Shown one piece after another: positions 51,576 to 59,859 of a stretch of DNA of 62,785 nucleotides. Position 1 is the first letter of the stretch; each line of letters opens with the position of its first letter. The notes below the pieces were generated by a model that saw only the letters and a program-made list of their open reading frames with translations, was not told where the DNA came from and ran no database searches. Both the position numbers and the translations under genes were made by a program. Origin of the DNA: CAYVFC01 sp964450715 (GTDB taxonomy: Bacteria; Myxococcota_A; Polyangia; Polyangiales; JAFGIB01); the NCBI GenBank assembly GCA_964450715.1, contig CAYVFC010000034.1, positions 1-62,785 of the forward strand, written 5' to 3'.

Positions 51576-52223
51576 TTACCGCAAGGGACCGATCTCGCGC
51601 TCCAGCTGTTCCAGCACGCCGTCGCATTGCGCCAGGTCCTCGCGCAGCCCGCTCAGCAGGGTGTTGACCAGGGCAGAAACCAGCAGCCGATCCAGCACCG
51701 GGCGCGCGACCTGGCGCTTCTGCAACCAGCTCAGGATCACCGCCTCGGCGAAGCGGAAGTAGCCCTTGAGCGCCAGCCGGGTGGCGGGCACCTGCACGCC
51801 GGGCGGCAATCCTCCCAAAAACCTCTCCCGGAGCGTGCCGCGCGTCTGGTTGCAGACCTCGGCAAACCCGGGCCTGGACGCGATGTCGTCCCGAAAAAGG
51901 TTGAGGTACAGCACCGAGTGCCTCTCCACGAAGTCCATGTAGCCCCTTATCCCGGCGGTGATCTGCTCGGCATAGGGACGATCCGGATCGGTATCGCAGG
52001 CCCTGAGAAGCTCGAACGCCCCCTCTCGGAACCCGGAGAGGAAGAACTCGTCCTTGCTGCCGAAGTAGTGATAAAGCAGCCCCTTGGAGATGCCTGCCGC
52101 GCGAGCGATCTCGTCCACCGAAGCCTCGGCATACCTGCCCGAGGTGAAGAGGTTCCGCCCGATCTCCAGCAGCTGCTCCCGCCTGTGATCCGCTGTCAGC
52201 CTTCTCGATCCTGCCGAAGACAT
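51576..52223 (-). CDS. TetR/AcrR-family transcriptional regulator
   Basis: N-terminal helix-turn-helix: RREQLLEIGRNLFTSGRYAEASVDEIARAAGISKGLLYHYFGSKDEFF, the classical TetR pattern. The C-terminal ligand domain is divergent as usual. 215 aa. Divergent from the thiolase gene with an operator-like palindrome between, so it probably represses the acyl-CoA cluster in response to an acyl-CoA or fatty acid. Confidence 0.88.
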   Translation of the reverse strand: MSSAGSRRLTADHRREQLLEIGRNLFTSGRYAEASVDEIARAAGISKGLLYHYFGSKDEFFLSGFREGAFELLRACDTDPDRPYAEQITAGIRGYMDFVERHSVLYLNLFRDDIASRPGFAEVCNQTRGTLRERFLGGLPPGVQVPATRLALKGYFRFAEAVILSWLQKRQVARPVLDRLLVSALVNTLLSGLREDLAQCDGVLEQLEREIGPLR

Positions 52224-52242
52224 CCACCAAACCTACCACCTT

Positions 52243-52259
52243 ATTGAATGAAGTTCAAT
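52243..52259. promoter_or_regulatory. Candidate TetR operator
   Basis: ATTGAATGAAGTTCAAT has 6-bp inverted arms (ATTGAA/TTCAAT) around TGAAG. It sits 20 bases before the TetR start and just upstream of a TTGACC (52265-52270) that could be the thiolase -35 box. Confidence 0.5.
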
Positions 52260-52312
52260 TGCTGTTGACCGCCGTTCGACAAACTGATAGCCAATTCGTG
52301 GAGGTGCTGAAA

Positions 52313-53659
52313 ATGAGAGACGTCTACGTGGTTGCGGTGGGCATGATTCCCTTTGGCCGGCACTACGACAAAGGCATCAAGCAGCTGGCCGGCTGGGCGC
52401 TGGCCGATCTATTCGAACACAGCCCGGTCGAGCGCGAGGCGGTCCAGGCCGCCTGGTTCGCCAACTCGGGCTGGGGCAACTCGCCCTATGACCAGCACTG
52501 CATCCGGGGCCAGGTGGCGCTACAGGCCTCGGGCTTCGAGCACATCCCTATCATGAATGTGGAGAACGCCTGCGCCTCGGGCTCCTCGGCCGTACACGGA
52601 GCGTACCTGGGAATCGCGGCCGGGGCCTACGACGTGGCCATGGCCGTGGGCGCCGAGAAGATGGCCATGCCGAAATCGCTCTCGGATGTGCCGGAGAACC
52701 TCAAGAAGGAGCTCGAGAAACGTGCCAAGGCCGAGGGCAAGAGCGAGGAGGAGACGCTTAAGAAGCTCAACAAGGCCGTGCTGGCCAACTTCATCACCGG
52801 CACCGACGTGGAGGTGATGCGGGGGATCATCGAGTCGATCAAGGCCGAGGCCGACCGCAAGCAGAAGGAGGCCGAGCAGCAGGGCGGAGAGGGGAAGAAG
52901 GTGCGCAAGGAGCGCAGCGCCTTCATGGACTTCTACTCCATGGCCGCCCGCGCCCACGCCAAGCAGTACGGCACCACCCAACAGCAGCTGGCCATCATCG
53001 CGGCCAAGAGCCACAACAACGGCGCGCTCAACCCCAAGGCGCAGTACCGCTTCACCACCACGCCGCAGCAGGTGATGGACGACGACCTGGTCTCCTTTCC
53101 CCTGACCCGCGCCATGTGCGCGCCCATCGGCGACGGAGCGGCGGCGGCCATCCTGGTCTCGGGCGACTACCTGAAGAAGCTCGGGCAGGTGCGGCCGGTA
53201 AAGGTCCGTGCCACCGTGCTGGGCTCGGCCTCCAAGACCATCCCGGGAGAGGACCGCGCCGCGGCGCTGGCCAAACATGCCTACGAGAAGGCGGGCCTGG
53301 GCCCCGAGGACGTCGATCTGGCCGAGGTGCACGACGCCACGGCTTTCGGCGAGCTGGTGCAGAGCGAGAACCTGGGTTTCTGCCAGCGCGGAGAGGGCGG
53401 TATCCTGGCCCAGTCGGGCGCCACCGCCATCGGGGGCCGGATCCCCATCAACACCAGCGGGGGCCTCTTGTCGCGCGGCCACCCCATCGGCGCCAGCGGG
53501 CTGGCCATGCTGGCCGAGTGCGTCTACCAGCTGCGCGGCGAGGCGGGCGAGCGGCAGGTGCAGGGCGCCCGCATTGCCATGATCGAAAACGGCGGCGGCT
53601 TCATCGGCACCGGCGAGGCGGCCATCGTCATGAACATCCTGGAGGGCCCGGGAGCGTAA
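52313..53659 (+). CDS. Thiolase family protein (SCP2-like acetyl-CoA acyltransferase)
   Basis: Thiolase with nucleophilic Cys in NVENACASGSSAV, a His in EVHDATAFGE and the C-terminal GHPIGASG motif with the second His. This arrangement matches the SCP2-thiolase group used in beta-oxidation-like pathways. An extra highly charged Lys/Glu coiled segment (about residues 125-203) interrupts the fold and is unusual. The ATG at 52313 has GGAGGTG 6 bases upstream. 448 aa. First gene of the cluster opposite TetR. Confidence 0.85.
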   Translation: MRDVYVVAVGMIPFGRHYDKGIKQLAGWALADLFEHSPVEREAVQAAWFANSGWGNSPYDQHCIRGQVALQASGFEHIPIMNVENACASGSSAVHGAYLGIAAGAYDVAMAVGAEKMAMPKSLSDVPENLKKELEKRAKAEGKSEEETLKKLNKAVLANFITGTDVEVMRGIIESIKAEADRKQKEAEQQGGEGKKVRKERSAFMDFYSMAARAHAKQYGTTQQQLAIIAAKSHNNGALNPKAQYRFTTTPQQVMDDDLVSFPLTRAMCAPIGDGAAAAILVSGDYLKKLGQVRPVKVRATVLGSASKTIPGEDRAAALAKHAYEKAGLGPEDVDLAEVHDATAFGELVQSENLGFCQRGEGGILAQSGATAIGGRIPINTSGGLLSRGHPIGASGLAMLAECVYQLRGEAGERQVQGARIAMIENGGGFIGTGEAAIVMNILEGPGA

Positions 53660-54016
53660 CGGCGGGCTGGAAGACGCCCGCGTCAGGGGCCCATGTCATC
53701 TCGACCAGAGGGAGAAATCTCCTGTTTTGACGGAGATCTCTCCCTGCGGTCGAGATGACACCTCACCGTGTTCGAGATGACAACGAAAACCGAGACCCGG
53801 CCACGCGACAACCTCCGTTGCGGCCGTTCGTCGTCGCGAAAGTCGGCGAAAGCGGGCTGGAAGAGGCCCGCGTCGGCGTGCTAGAAGATACGGGCCGCCC
53901 CGTCGACAGCGGCGAGGCGGCCGCCGTCAGGGGCATCCCCCGACCCTCCTCCCCCCCGAAAAGCCGGGAGCCCGAGACGGCGCAACCGTAACCCAAATCC
54001 GAGGAAACCCCAGGCG
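53660..54016. other. Intergenic region with repeats
   Basis: Contains a 23-base direct repeat with one mismatch (53662-53684 and 53852-53874), itself a small GCGGG/CCCGC hairpin, and the dispersed palindrome at 53694-53760. A 78-codon frame from 53755 starts inside the repeat and is not credited. Confidence 0.55.
53694..53760. repeat. Dispersed palindromic repeat (TGTCATCTCGACC type), copy 1
   Basis: The arms 53694-53722 and 53732-53760 are complementary at 26 of 29 positions around a 9-base loop. A second, more diverged copy is at 56300-56375. Repeats with this wording are widespread in environmental bacterial genomes. Confidence 0.75.
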
Positions 54017-55012
54017 ATGCCCAGCCAGATCCGCATCAACTTCCAAGGCGCGGTCGAGATCATCGCGTTCCACAACCCGCCGGCCAACCTGATCAGCAAC
54101 GTGATGCTGAAAGAGATGTACGACGAGCTGCGCCGCGTGCGCGACGACGACGCGGTGCGGGTGCTGGTCCTCACCGGCGACCTGCCCGACGCCTTCATCC
54201 TGCACTACGACGTGAACGAGCTCTTGGAATACGCGCAGACCGCCGCGGTCAAGCTCTCCGAGACCGGCTACCGGCGCGCGGCCAAGGCCTTGTACTGGCT
54301 GTCGCGCACCAGCGACTCGGTCTCCCTGGTCGACCTGGACATGATCGGCCGGCTGATGACCTCGGGCTCGCCGGCCCAGCAGGGCATCTTCCACTACGGC
54401 CGCTGCCTGCACATCCTGGATACGCTCAACAAACCGGTGATTGCCGCCATCAACGGCGCCTGCATGGGCGGCGGCTGCGAGCTGTCGCTCTGCTGCGACT
54501 TCCGTCTGATGGCCCGGGGCGAACACTACCGCATCGGCCTGCCCGAGGTGCTGGTGGGCATCATCCCGGGCGGCACCGGTACCACCCAGCGGCTGCCGCG
54601 CATCGTGGGCGAGGGCCGGGCGCTGGAGATGCTGATGACCGGAATGGGGTATACGGCCGACCAGGCCGAAGCCATGGGGCTGGTGCACCGGGCGCTGGAG
54701 CCCGAGCGAGTCATGCCCGAGGCGATGGAGCTGGCGGAGCGCCTCGCCCGCGGCGCTCCGTTGGCGCTCAGCGCCATCCGCCAGGCGGTCCGGCAGGGCA
54801 GCCGGCTGGACTACCACGAGGGGCGCATCGAGGAGATGCAGGCCACCCTGGCGGTCATGGCCACCGACGACGCCCGGCAGGGGATGAAGCGCTACGTGGA
54901 GGAGGTGCAGAACCCCATGTGCAAAAAGGGCGGCACCCTGGACCCGGCGCGCTACGACGAGATCTCCGAGGTGATCCGCGAGGGCAAGGCGGTCACCTAC
55001 CGGGGGCGGTAA
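54017..55012 (+). CDS. Enoyl-CoA hydratase/isomerase family protein
   Basis: Crotonase fold enzyme acting on acyl-CoA thioesters. The N-terminus has VEIIAFHNPPANLISN; the oxyanion-hole Gly is in AAINGACMGGGCELSL; the catalytic Glu position matches LPEVLVGIIPGGTGTTQRLPR. 331 aa, about 60 more than a minimal crotonase because of an insert (about 65-110) and a longer C-terminus. Second gene of the acyl-CoA cluster; specific reaction uncertain. Confidence 0.85.
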   Translation: MPSQIRINFQGAVEIIAFHNPPANLISNVMLKEMYDELRRVRDDDAVRVLVLTGDLPDAFILHYDVNELLEYAQTAAVKLSETGYRRAAKALYWLSRTSDSVSLVDLDMIGRLMTSGSPAQQGIFHYGRCLHILDTLNKPVIAAINGACMGGGCELSLCCDFRLMARGEHYRIGLPEVLVGIIPGGTGTTQRLPRIVGEGRALEMLMTGMGYTADQAEAMGLVHRALEPERVMPEAMELAERLARGAPLALSAIRQAVRQGSRLDYHEGRIEEMQATLAVMATDDARQGMKRYVEEVQNPMCKKGGTLDPARYDEISEVIREGKAVTYRGR

Positions 55013-55079
55013 CGACCACGAGCTGCCGAGCAGCGAGCAGCGAACCGAGACGGATCGAACAACCGAAAGGGAGGAAACC

Positions 55080-55826
55080 TTGGAAGCGGAAGATACCCAG
55101 ACCAAAGATGTCGAGGAGACCAAGCTCAAGCCGCCCGAATCGGGGGCCGATTTCAACCCGGTGGAAGACGTCATCTATCGCCGCCGCAGCGTCCGCTACT
55201 ACAAGAAGAAGCAGGTGCCCGAGTACCTGGTGCGTCGCATCCTGGAGGCGGGCAGGTTCGCCCCCACGGCGGGCAACGCGCAGACCTGGAAGCCCGTCGT
55301 GGTCCAGGACCGCAAAATGATCGACGAGATGACCGCCGACGTGGTGAAGGTCTGCAAGCTCGGCACCCGGTACCTGGACTACATCGGCCCCAACAGCAAG
55401 GGGAGCAAGCTGGCCGCGGATTTCATGATGCGCTTCCGCACCAACGAGTTTCACCCCATCCCCTATGCCGCCATGAAGCTGATCGCCGAGGGCCGGCTGG
55501 GGCTCTGGCACGGGGCGCCCACGGTGATCATCCTGCTGGCCGACATGCGCACGCCGGGCAGCCCGCACGTGGACATCGGCATCATCGGGCAGAATATGGT
55601 ACTGGCCGCCCACAGCCTGGGGCTGGGCACCTGCTGGGTGAGCTTCTGCAAGCCCTTGATCTACGATCCCAAGTGGCGCAAGCGCCTGGGCATCCGCTAC
55701 CCCTACAAGCTCGTCTCCTCCATCGGCGTGGGTTTCCCCCGGGGCAACCCGGATGGGTACATCCCGCGTGAAACCAAGGCCATCGACTGGTTCGCCGAGG
55801 ACGGGTCTTTCAAGGTTCTATACTGA
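55080..55826 (+). CDS. Nitroreductase-family flavoprotein
   Basis: FMN-dependent oxidoreductase with RRRSVRYYKKKQVPEYLV and APTAGNAQTWKPVVV (FMN and phosphate contacts) and the C-terminal GIGFPRG-like turn. The TTG start at 55080 has AAGGGAGG directly upstream and no better start exists. 248 aa with an acidic N-terminal tail of about 35 residues. It is paired with the ferredoxin gene 18 bases downstream, suggesting electron exchange between them. Confidence 0.82.
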   Translation: MEAEDTQTKDVEETKLKPPESGADFNPVEDVIYRRRSVRYYKKKQVPEYLVRRILEAGRFAPTAGNAQTWKPVVVQDRKMIDEMTADVVKVCKLGTRYLDYIGPNSKGSKLAADFMMRFRTNEFHPIPYAAMKLIAEGRLGLWHGAPTVIILLADMRTPGSPHVDIGIIGQNMVLAAHSLGLGTCWVSFCKPLIYDPKWRKRLGIRYPYKLVSSIGVGFPRGNPDGYIPRETKAIDWFAEDGSFKVLY

Positions 55827-55844
55827 GCCAGCGGGAGAGAAACC

Positions 55845-56180
55845 ATGCCGGAATTCATCAGCAGGTCAGAAAAGAATCGTTTCGAGGATTTTCGCAACGT
55901 CGACGGGGACGTGGTCTTCGGAAGGGTAAAAATAGACACCGACAAGTGCAACGGCTGCGGGCTGTGCAACGGCTGCTGCGCAGGCGGCGTGCTGGAGCTC
56001 TACGGTGAAAAGAAGAACAAGAAGAGCCGTATGATCGCCGAGTTCCCCTTCTGCTTCTCCTGCGGCGACTGCGTGGCCATCTGCCCCGAGGGCGCCATCG
56101 AGCTCGAGCGCTACATCGAGTTCAGGCGCGGCTTCCGCTACCTCGACCGCGGCGAGCCCCTGCCCCCGCGCAAGTTCTGA
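55845..56180 (+). CDS. 4Fe-4S dicluster ferredoxin
   Basis: The first motif is CNGCGLCNGCC (CxxCxxxCxxCC), the second CFSCGDCVAICPEGAIE (CxxCxxxCxxxCP), together enough for two [4Fe-4S] clusters. The region between the motifs (GVLELYGEKKNKKSRM) is longer than in clostridial ferredoxins. 111 aa, good GGGAGAG ribosome site. Likely the electron partner of the nitroreductase. Confidence 0.88.
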   Translation: MPEFISRSEKNRFEDFRNVDGDVVFGRVKIDTDKCNGCGLCNGCCAGGVLELYGEKKNKKSRMIAEFPFCFSCGDCVAICPEGAIELERYIEFRRGFRYLDRGEPLPPRKF

Positions 56181-56183
56181 GAG

Positions 56184-56292
56184 GAGGGGGCAAGCCCCCT
56201 CTCCTACGGCGACCGCTTCAAACGCTGTAAGGGCTGGCCTTGCGCCCGCCCGCTTCGGCGGGAGAGGGCAAGCCCCTCCCCTACGGCGACCG
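56184..56292. repeat. Two tandem GCAAGCCCC palindromic repeats
   Basis: GAGGGGGC/GCCCCCTC with an AA loop (56184-56201) lies 4 bases after the ferredoxin stop, and CCCGC/GCGGG with a TTCG loop (56250-56263) follows. Both copies continue into CTACGGCGACCGC. Same family as 16262-16350. Confidence 0.6.
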
Positions 56293-56299
56293 CGTCCTC

Positions 56300-56375
56300 T
56301 GTCGTTTCGAGCACAGCGAGAAATCTCATCGCGACGGTTACCATCCGGAGATCTCTCCCTACGGTCGAGATAACA
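56300..56375. repeat. Dispersed palindromic repeat (TGTCATCTCGACC type), copy 2
   Basis: The left arm TGTCGTTTCGAGCACAG and right arm ending GTCGAGATAACA pair imperfectly; the GAGATCTCTCCCT block is shared with copy 1. Stem is more degraded than at 53694-53760. Confidence 0.6.
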
Positions 56376-56418
56376 GGGGCGAGCGCCGTGCCCCGATCTT
56401 GGCCGAAAACGCCAATTC

Positions 56419-58155
56419 GTGCTATCGAGCGGCGTGTCCGTGAACCCTGCCCAAGAGAAAAATCCAGCGCTGGCGCAGGCCGAGAGCAGCCTGCCCTCGC
56501 GCTCTCCCCATGAAACCCTGGTAGGCGCCCTGGAAAAGGCGGCGGCCGATGATGCGCCCTACCTCACCCTGCACACCGAGCGCGAGCCCATCGAGTTCGA
56601 CGCCCGCCGGGCGCTCGAGGGAGCCAGGCGCCAGGCCGCGCTGCTGAACGAGCGCGGCGTCGCCAAGGGCGACCGCGTGGTGCTGCTCACCCCCACCTCG
56701 CCGCTCTTTTTCGAGAGCTTTTACGGCGCCAACCTGATCGGCGCCATCCCGGTGCCGCTGGCCTCGCCCATGACCTTCGGCGGGCTGGGCCGCTACCTGC
56801 AGAACCTCAGGGGAATCATCGAGGACTCCGGAGCGCGGGTCATCGTCACCTCGCCGCGCATGAAGGACGCCATCGCCGAGGACGATGCGCTGAAGCAGCG
56901 CCTCGAGCAGGTGCTGACGGAGGAGGACCAGCCCACCGGCAAGGGGACGGCTCCCTCGCCTTCGCTGGACGGCAAGGACACCGCCTTCATCCAGTACACC
57001 TCGGGAACCACCGGAAGGCCCAAGGGGGCGGTGATCTCCCACCACGCGCTGGTCGCCAATACCTACGCCATCGACGTCGGCCTGAACCTGGTCCCGGAGG
57101 ACGTGGTGGTCAGCTGGCTTCCGCTCTTTCACGACATGGGGCTGATCGGCACGGTGCTGACCACGCTCTGCCACCCCGTACATACCCATATCCTGCGGCC
57201 CGAGGCCTTCCTGATGAAGCCCGGACGCTGGATAGATCTGCTCTCGGAGAAACGCGGCACGATCGCCGCCAGCCCGAACTTCGGCTACGACCTGTGCGTG
57301 AGCCGCGGCAAGACCGCGCCCGAGATCCGGCTCGACAGCTGGCGCGCCGCGCTCAACGGGGCGGAGCCGATACACCCGGGCACGGTGCAGCGCTTCTGCG
57401 ATCGCTACGCCGAGGCGGGCTTCGACCCCGGGGCGCTGATGCCCGTCTACGGCATGGCCGAGGCCACGCTGGCCATCACCTTTCCCCGCCTGGATAGCAA
57501 GTACGAGCTGCTGACCGTGGACCGGGAGATCCTGGAGCGGGACGGAAAGGCCGTGGCCGGCGCCGCGCACGACGCCTACCAGGCCGTTTCCGTCGGCTAT
57601 CCGCTGGCGGGCACGAGCGTCCGCATCGCCGCGGGCCCCGAGGGCACCGCGACCGAGCGCACGGTGGGCGAGGTGCTGGTCAAGAGCCCCTCCCTGATGG
57701 ACGGCTACTACCGCAACCAGGAGGCGACTGCAGCCGCCCTGAAGGACGGCTGGTTGCACACCGGTGACCTCGGCTTCATGGACGCGGGCCGGCTCTTCAT
57801 CGTGGGCCGGGCCAAGGAGATGATCATCAAGGGCGGCCGCAACATCTATCCCTACGATGTGGAGCAGATCGCAGGCGAGACAAACGGTGTAACCCCGGGC
57901 GGAGTGGCCGCCTTCGCGCGGCCCAACCCGCGCAGCGGGACCGACGACCTGGTGGTCTACGCCGAGACCCGCGAGAAGGGCGAAGAGGCCAGGGCGGCCA
58001 TCGCCAAACAGATCACCGGGGAGCTGCTGGCCGCGCTCAGCATCAAAGCGGACGAGGTCAAGATGGTGGCGGTGGGATCCTTGCCGCGCACCACCAGCGG
58101 CAAGATCCGCCGGGGCGAGTGCGCGCGGCGCGCCGCCCGGGGCGAAGAGGATTGA
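56419..58155 (+). CDS. Fatty-acyl-AMP ligase / acyl-CoA synthetase (ANL superfamily)
   Basis: Adenylates a fatty acid. ATP loop YTSGTTGRPKGA, then LPLFHDMGLIG (substrate helix, typical of fatty-acyl-AMP ligases), YGMAEATLAI, GYYRNQEATAAAL, WLHTGDLGF and IIKGGRNIYPYDVE, ending with PRTTSGKIRRGE. 578 aa. Whether the product goes to CoA or to a carrier protein is undecided; the surrounding CoA enzymes favour CoA. Start uncertain: GTG at 56419 and later GTGs at 56434 and 56440 are possible. Confidence 0.85.
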   Translation: MLSSGVSVNPAQEKNPALAQAESSLPSRSPHETLVGALEKAAADDAPYLTLHTEREPIEFDARRALEGARRQAALLNERGVAKGDRVVLLTPTSPLFFESFYGANLIGAIPVPLASPMTFGGLGRYLQNLRGIIEDSGARVIVTSPRMKDAIAEDDALKQRLEQVLTEEDQPTGKGTAPSPSLDGKDTAFIQYTSGTTGRPKGAVISHHALVANTYAIDVGLNLVPEDVVVSWLPLFHDMGLIGTVLTTLCHPVHTHILRPEAFLMKPGRWIDLLSEKRGTIAASPNFGYDLCVSRGKTAPEIRLDSWRAALNGAEPIHPGTVQRFCDRYAEAGFDPGALMPVYGMAEATLAITFPRLDSKYELLTVDREILERDGKAVAGAAHDAYQAVSVGYPLAGTSVRIAAGPEGTATERTVGEVLVKSPSLMDGYYRNQEATAAALKDGWLHTGDLGFMDAGRLFIVGRAKEMIIKGGRNIYPYDVEQIAGETNGVTPGGVAAFARPNPRSGTDDLVVYAETREKGEEARAAIAKQITGELLAALSIKADEVKMVAVGSLPRTTSGKIRRGECARRAARGEED

Positions 58156-58177
58156 GAGGGTAAAGGGAGAGCCATCG

Positions 58178-59854
58178 ATGTCGGAAAACTATTATCTCGA
58201 TAACCCGGATCTGCGCTTCCACATGGAGCAGATGGTCGACTGGAAGAATCTGGTCGAGCTGAAAGAAGAGATCGGCTCCGAGGACTGTCCCTACGAAAGC
58301 GCCGAGGAGGCGGTCGAGACCTACCTGCAGATGCTCCGGGACGTGGTCGGGGAGCTGGCCGGGGAAAAGATCGCGCCGCGAGCCAAGGTTATCGACGAGA
58401 AGGGCTGTACCTACCGGGACGGCGAGGTCGAGTTCCCCCCGGAGCTGAGGCAGAACATCGCGGAGCTGTCCGAGGCGGGGCTGACCGGCGTGACCTACGA
58501 GCGCAAGTACGGCGGAATGTTCCTGCCGCGCACCTTCTACTCGGCGGCCACCGAGATCATCGCCCGCGCCGACGCCTCGCTGATGAACTTCTTCGGCTTG
58601 CAGGGGGTGGGCGGCACCATCGAGCAGTTCGGCTCCGAGGAGCTCAAGGATAAATACCTGACAAAGATCGCCTCCGGCGAATGGCTGTCGGCCATGCTGC
58701 TCACCGAGGCCGACGCCGGCAGCGAGCTGGGAGCCATGCGTACCAAGGCCGAGCTGGACCCGGCCACCGGCCAGTGGAAGCTCAACGGCGCCAAGCGCTT
58801 CATCACCTTCGGCTGCGGCGACGTGCTGGTCACCCTGGCCCGCAGCGAGGACCCGGCCAAGGCGCCCGGGCCCCGGGGGGTGAGCGTCTTCGTGGTGGAA
58901 AAGGGACCCGGGGTGTCGGTGGCGCGCATCGAGCACAAGCTGGGCATCCACGGCTCGCCCACCTGCGAGGTGCACTTCGAGGACGCGCCCGCCTTCTTGG
59001 TGGGCGAGCGCGGCAAGGGGCTGACCCGCTACGGCGCCTGGCTGATGCGCGAGGCCCGGCTGGCGGTGGCCGCGCAGGGGGTCGGTATCGCCCAGGCCGC
59101 GCTGGTGGCGGCCCAAGGGTACGCCGAGGAGCGCATGCAGTTCGGCCAGCCCATCAAGATGTTTCCGCAGATCGCCGAGATGCTCGCCGACATGCAGGCC
59201 GAGACCGAGGCTGCGCGCACGCTGCTGTACGCGGCCAGCCAGGTGCTCGACCTGGAGGACGGCGCGCGCAGCAAGGGGCGCAAGGAGGCCCGCAACTACG
59301 CCCGGCTCACCGACATCCTGACCCCGCTGGCCAAGTACTACGCGGCCGAGGTGAGCATCCGGGTGGCAAGCGACGCCGTGCAGATCCACGGCGGCAGCGG
59401 CTACACCCGGGAGTACCCGGTTGAAAGGTATCTGCGCGACGCGCGCATCACCAGCATCTACGAGGGCACCTCGCAGATCCAGGTCAACGCGGCGCTGGTC
59501 CGCATCCTGCGCGGCGGGCTGGACGCCGTGCTCGATAACCTCTCGGAGCAGCCTCTGAGCCGTGACGAGCTCAAACCCCTGCTGGAAAGGGCCCGCCAGG
59601 CCCACGCCGTCTTCAAGCAGGCCCTCGAAGCGGTCAACCAGAGGGATTCCGACTGGTGGGATCTGGTGGCGCGGCGCATCGCGGATATGACCATCGACGT
59701 CTTCCTCTCCTACCAGCTGCTGCGGCAGGCCGAGATCGCCGGGGAGCGGCTTCCGGTCAAGACCCGAGTCGCCCGCAGGTTTATCAACCTCGCGCTCGAG
59801 CGCGTGCGCATGAACGCCGCGCTGGCCACCGCCGAGGAGCGCTGGGAGGTGTAA
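58178..59854 (+). CDS. Acyl-CoA dehydrogenase
   Basis: FAD enzyme introducing the alpha,beta double bond into acyl-CoA. MLLTEADAGSELGAMRTKA, KRFITFGCGDV and HKLGIHGSPTCEVHFED belong to the middle domain, and VQIHGGSGYTREYPVERYLRDARITSIYEGTSQIQ to the C-terminal domain. 558 aa, about 170 more than short-chain enzymes, with an N-terminal and C-terminal extension like the long-form family. Probably works with the ligase, hydratase and thiolase in one pathway. Confidence 0.9.
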   Translation: MSENYYLDNPDLRFHMEQMVDWKNLVELKEEIGSEDCPYESAEEAVETYLQMLRDVVGELAGEKIAPRAKVIDEKGCTYRDGEVEFPPELRQNIAELSEAGLTGVTYERKYGGMFLPRTFYSAATEIIARADASLMNFFGLQGVGGTIEQFGSEELKDKYLTKIASGEWLSAMLLTEADAGSELGAMRTKAELDPATGQWKLNGAKRFITFGCGDVLVTLARSEDPAKAPGPRGVSVFVVEKGPGVSVARIEHKLGIHGSPTCEVHFEDAPAFLVGERGKGLTRYGAWLMREARLAVAAQGVGIAQAALVAAQGYAEERMQFGQPIKMFPQIAEMLADMQAETEAARTLLYAASQVLDLEDGARSKGRKEARNYARLTDILTPLAKYYAAEVSIRVASDAVQIHGGSGYTREYPVERYLRDARITSIYEGTSQIQVNAALVRILRGGLDAVLDNLSEQPLSRDELKPLLERARQAHAVFKQALEAVNQRDSDWWDLVARRIADMTIDVFLSYQLLRQAEIAGERLPVKTRVARRFINLALERVRMNAALATAEERWEV

Positions 59855-59859
59855 GGAAC

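Noticed and set aside
53755..53991. 78-codon frame in the thiolase-hydratase gap
   Set aside because: Begins inside a dispersed palindrome and lacks ribosome site and protein character.
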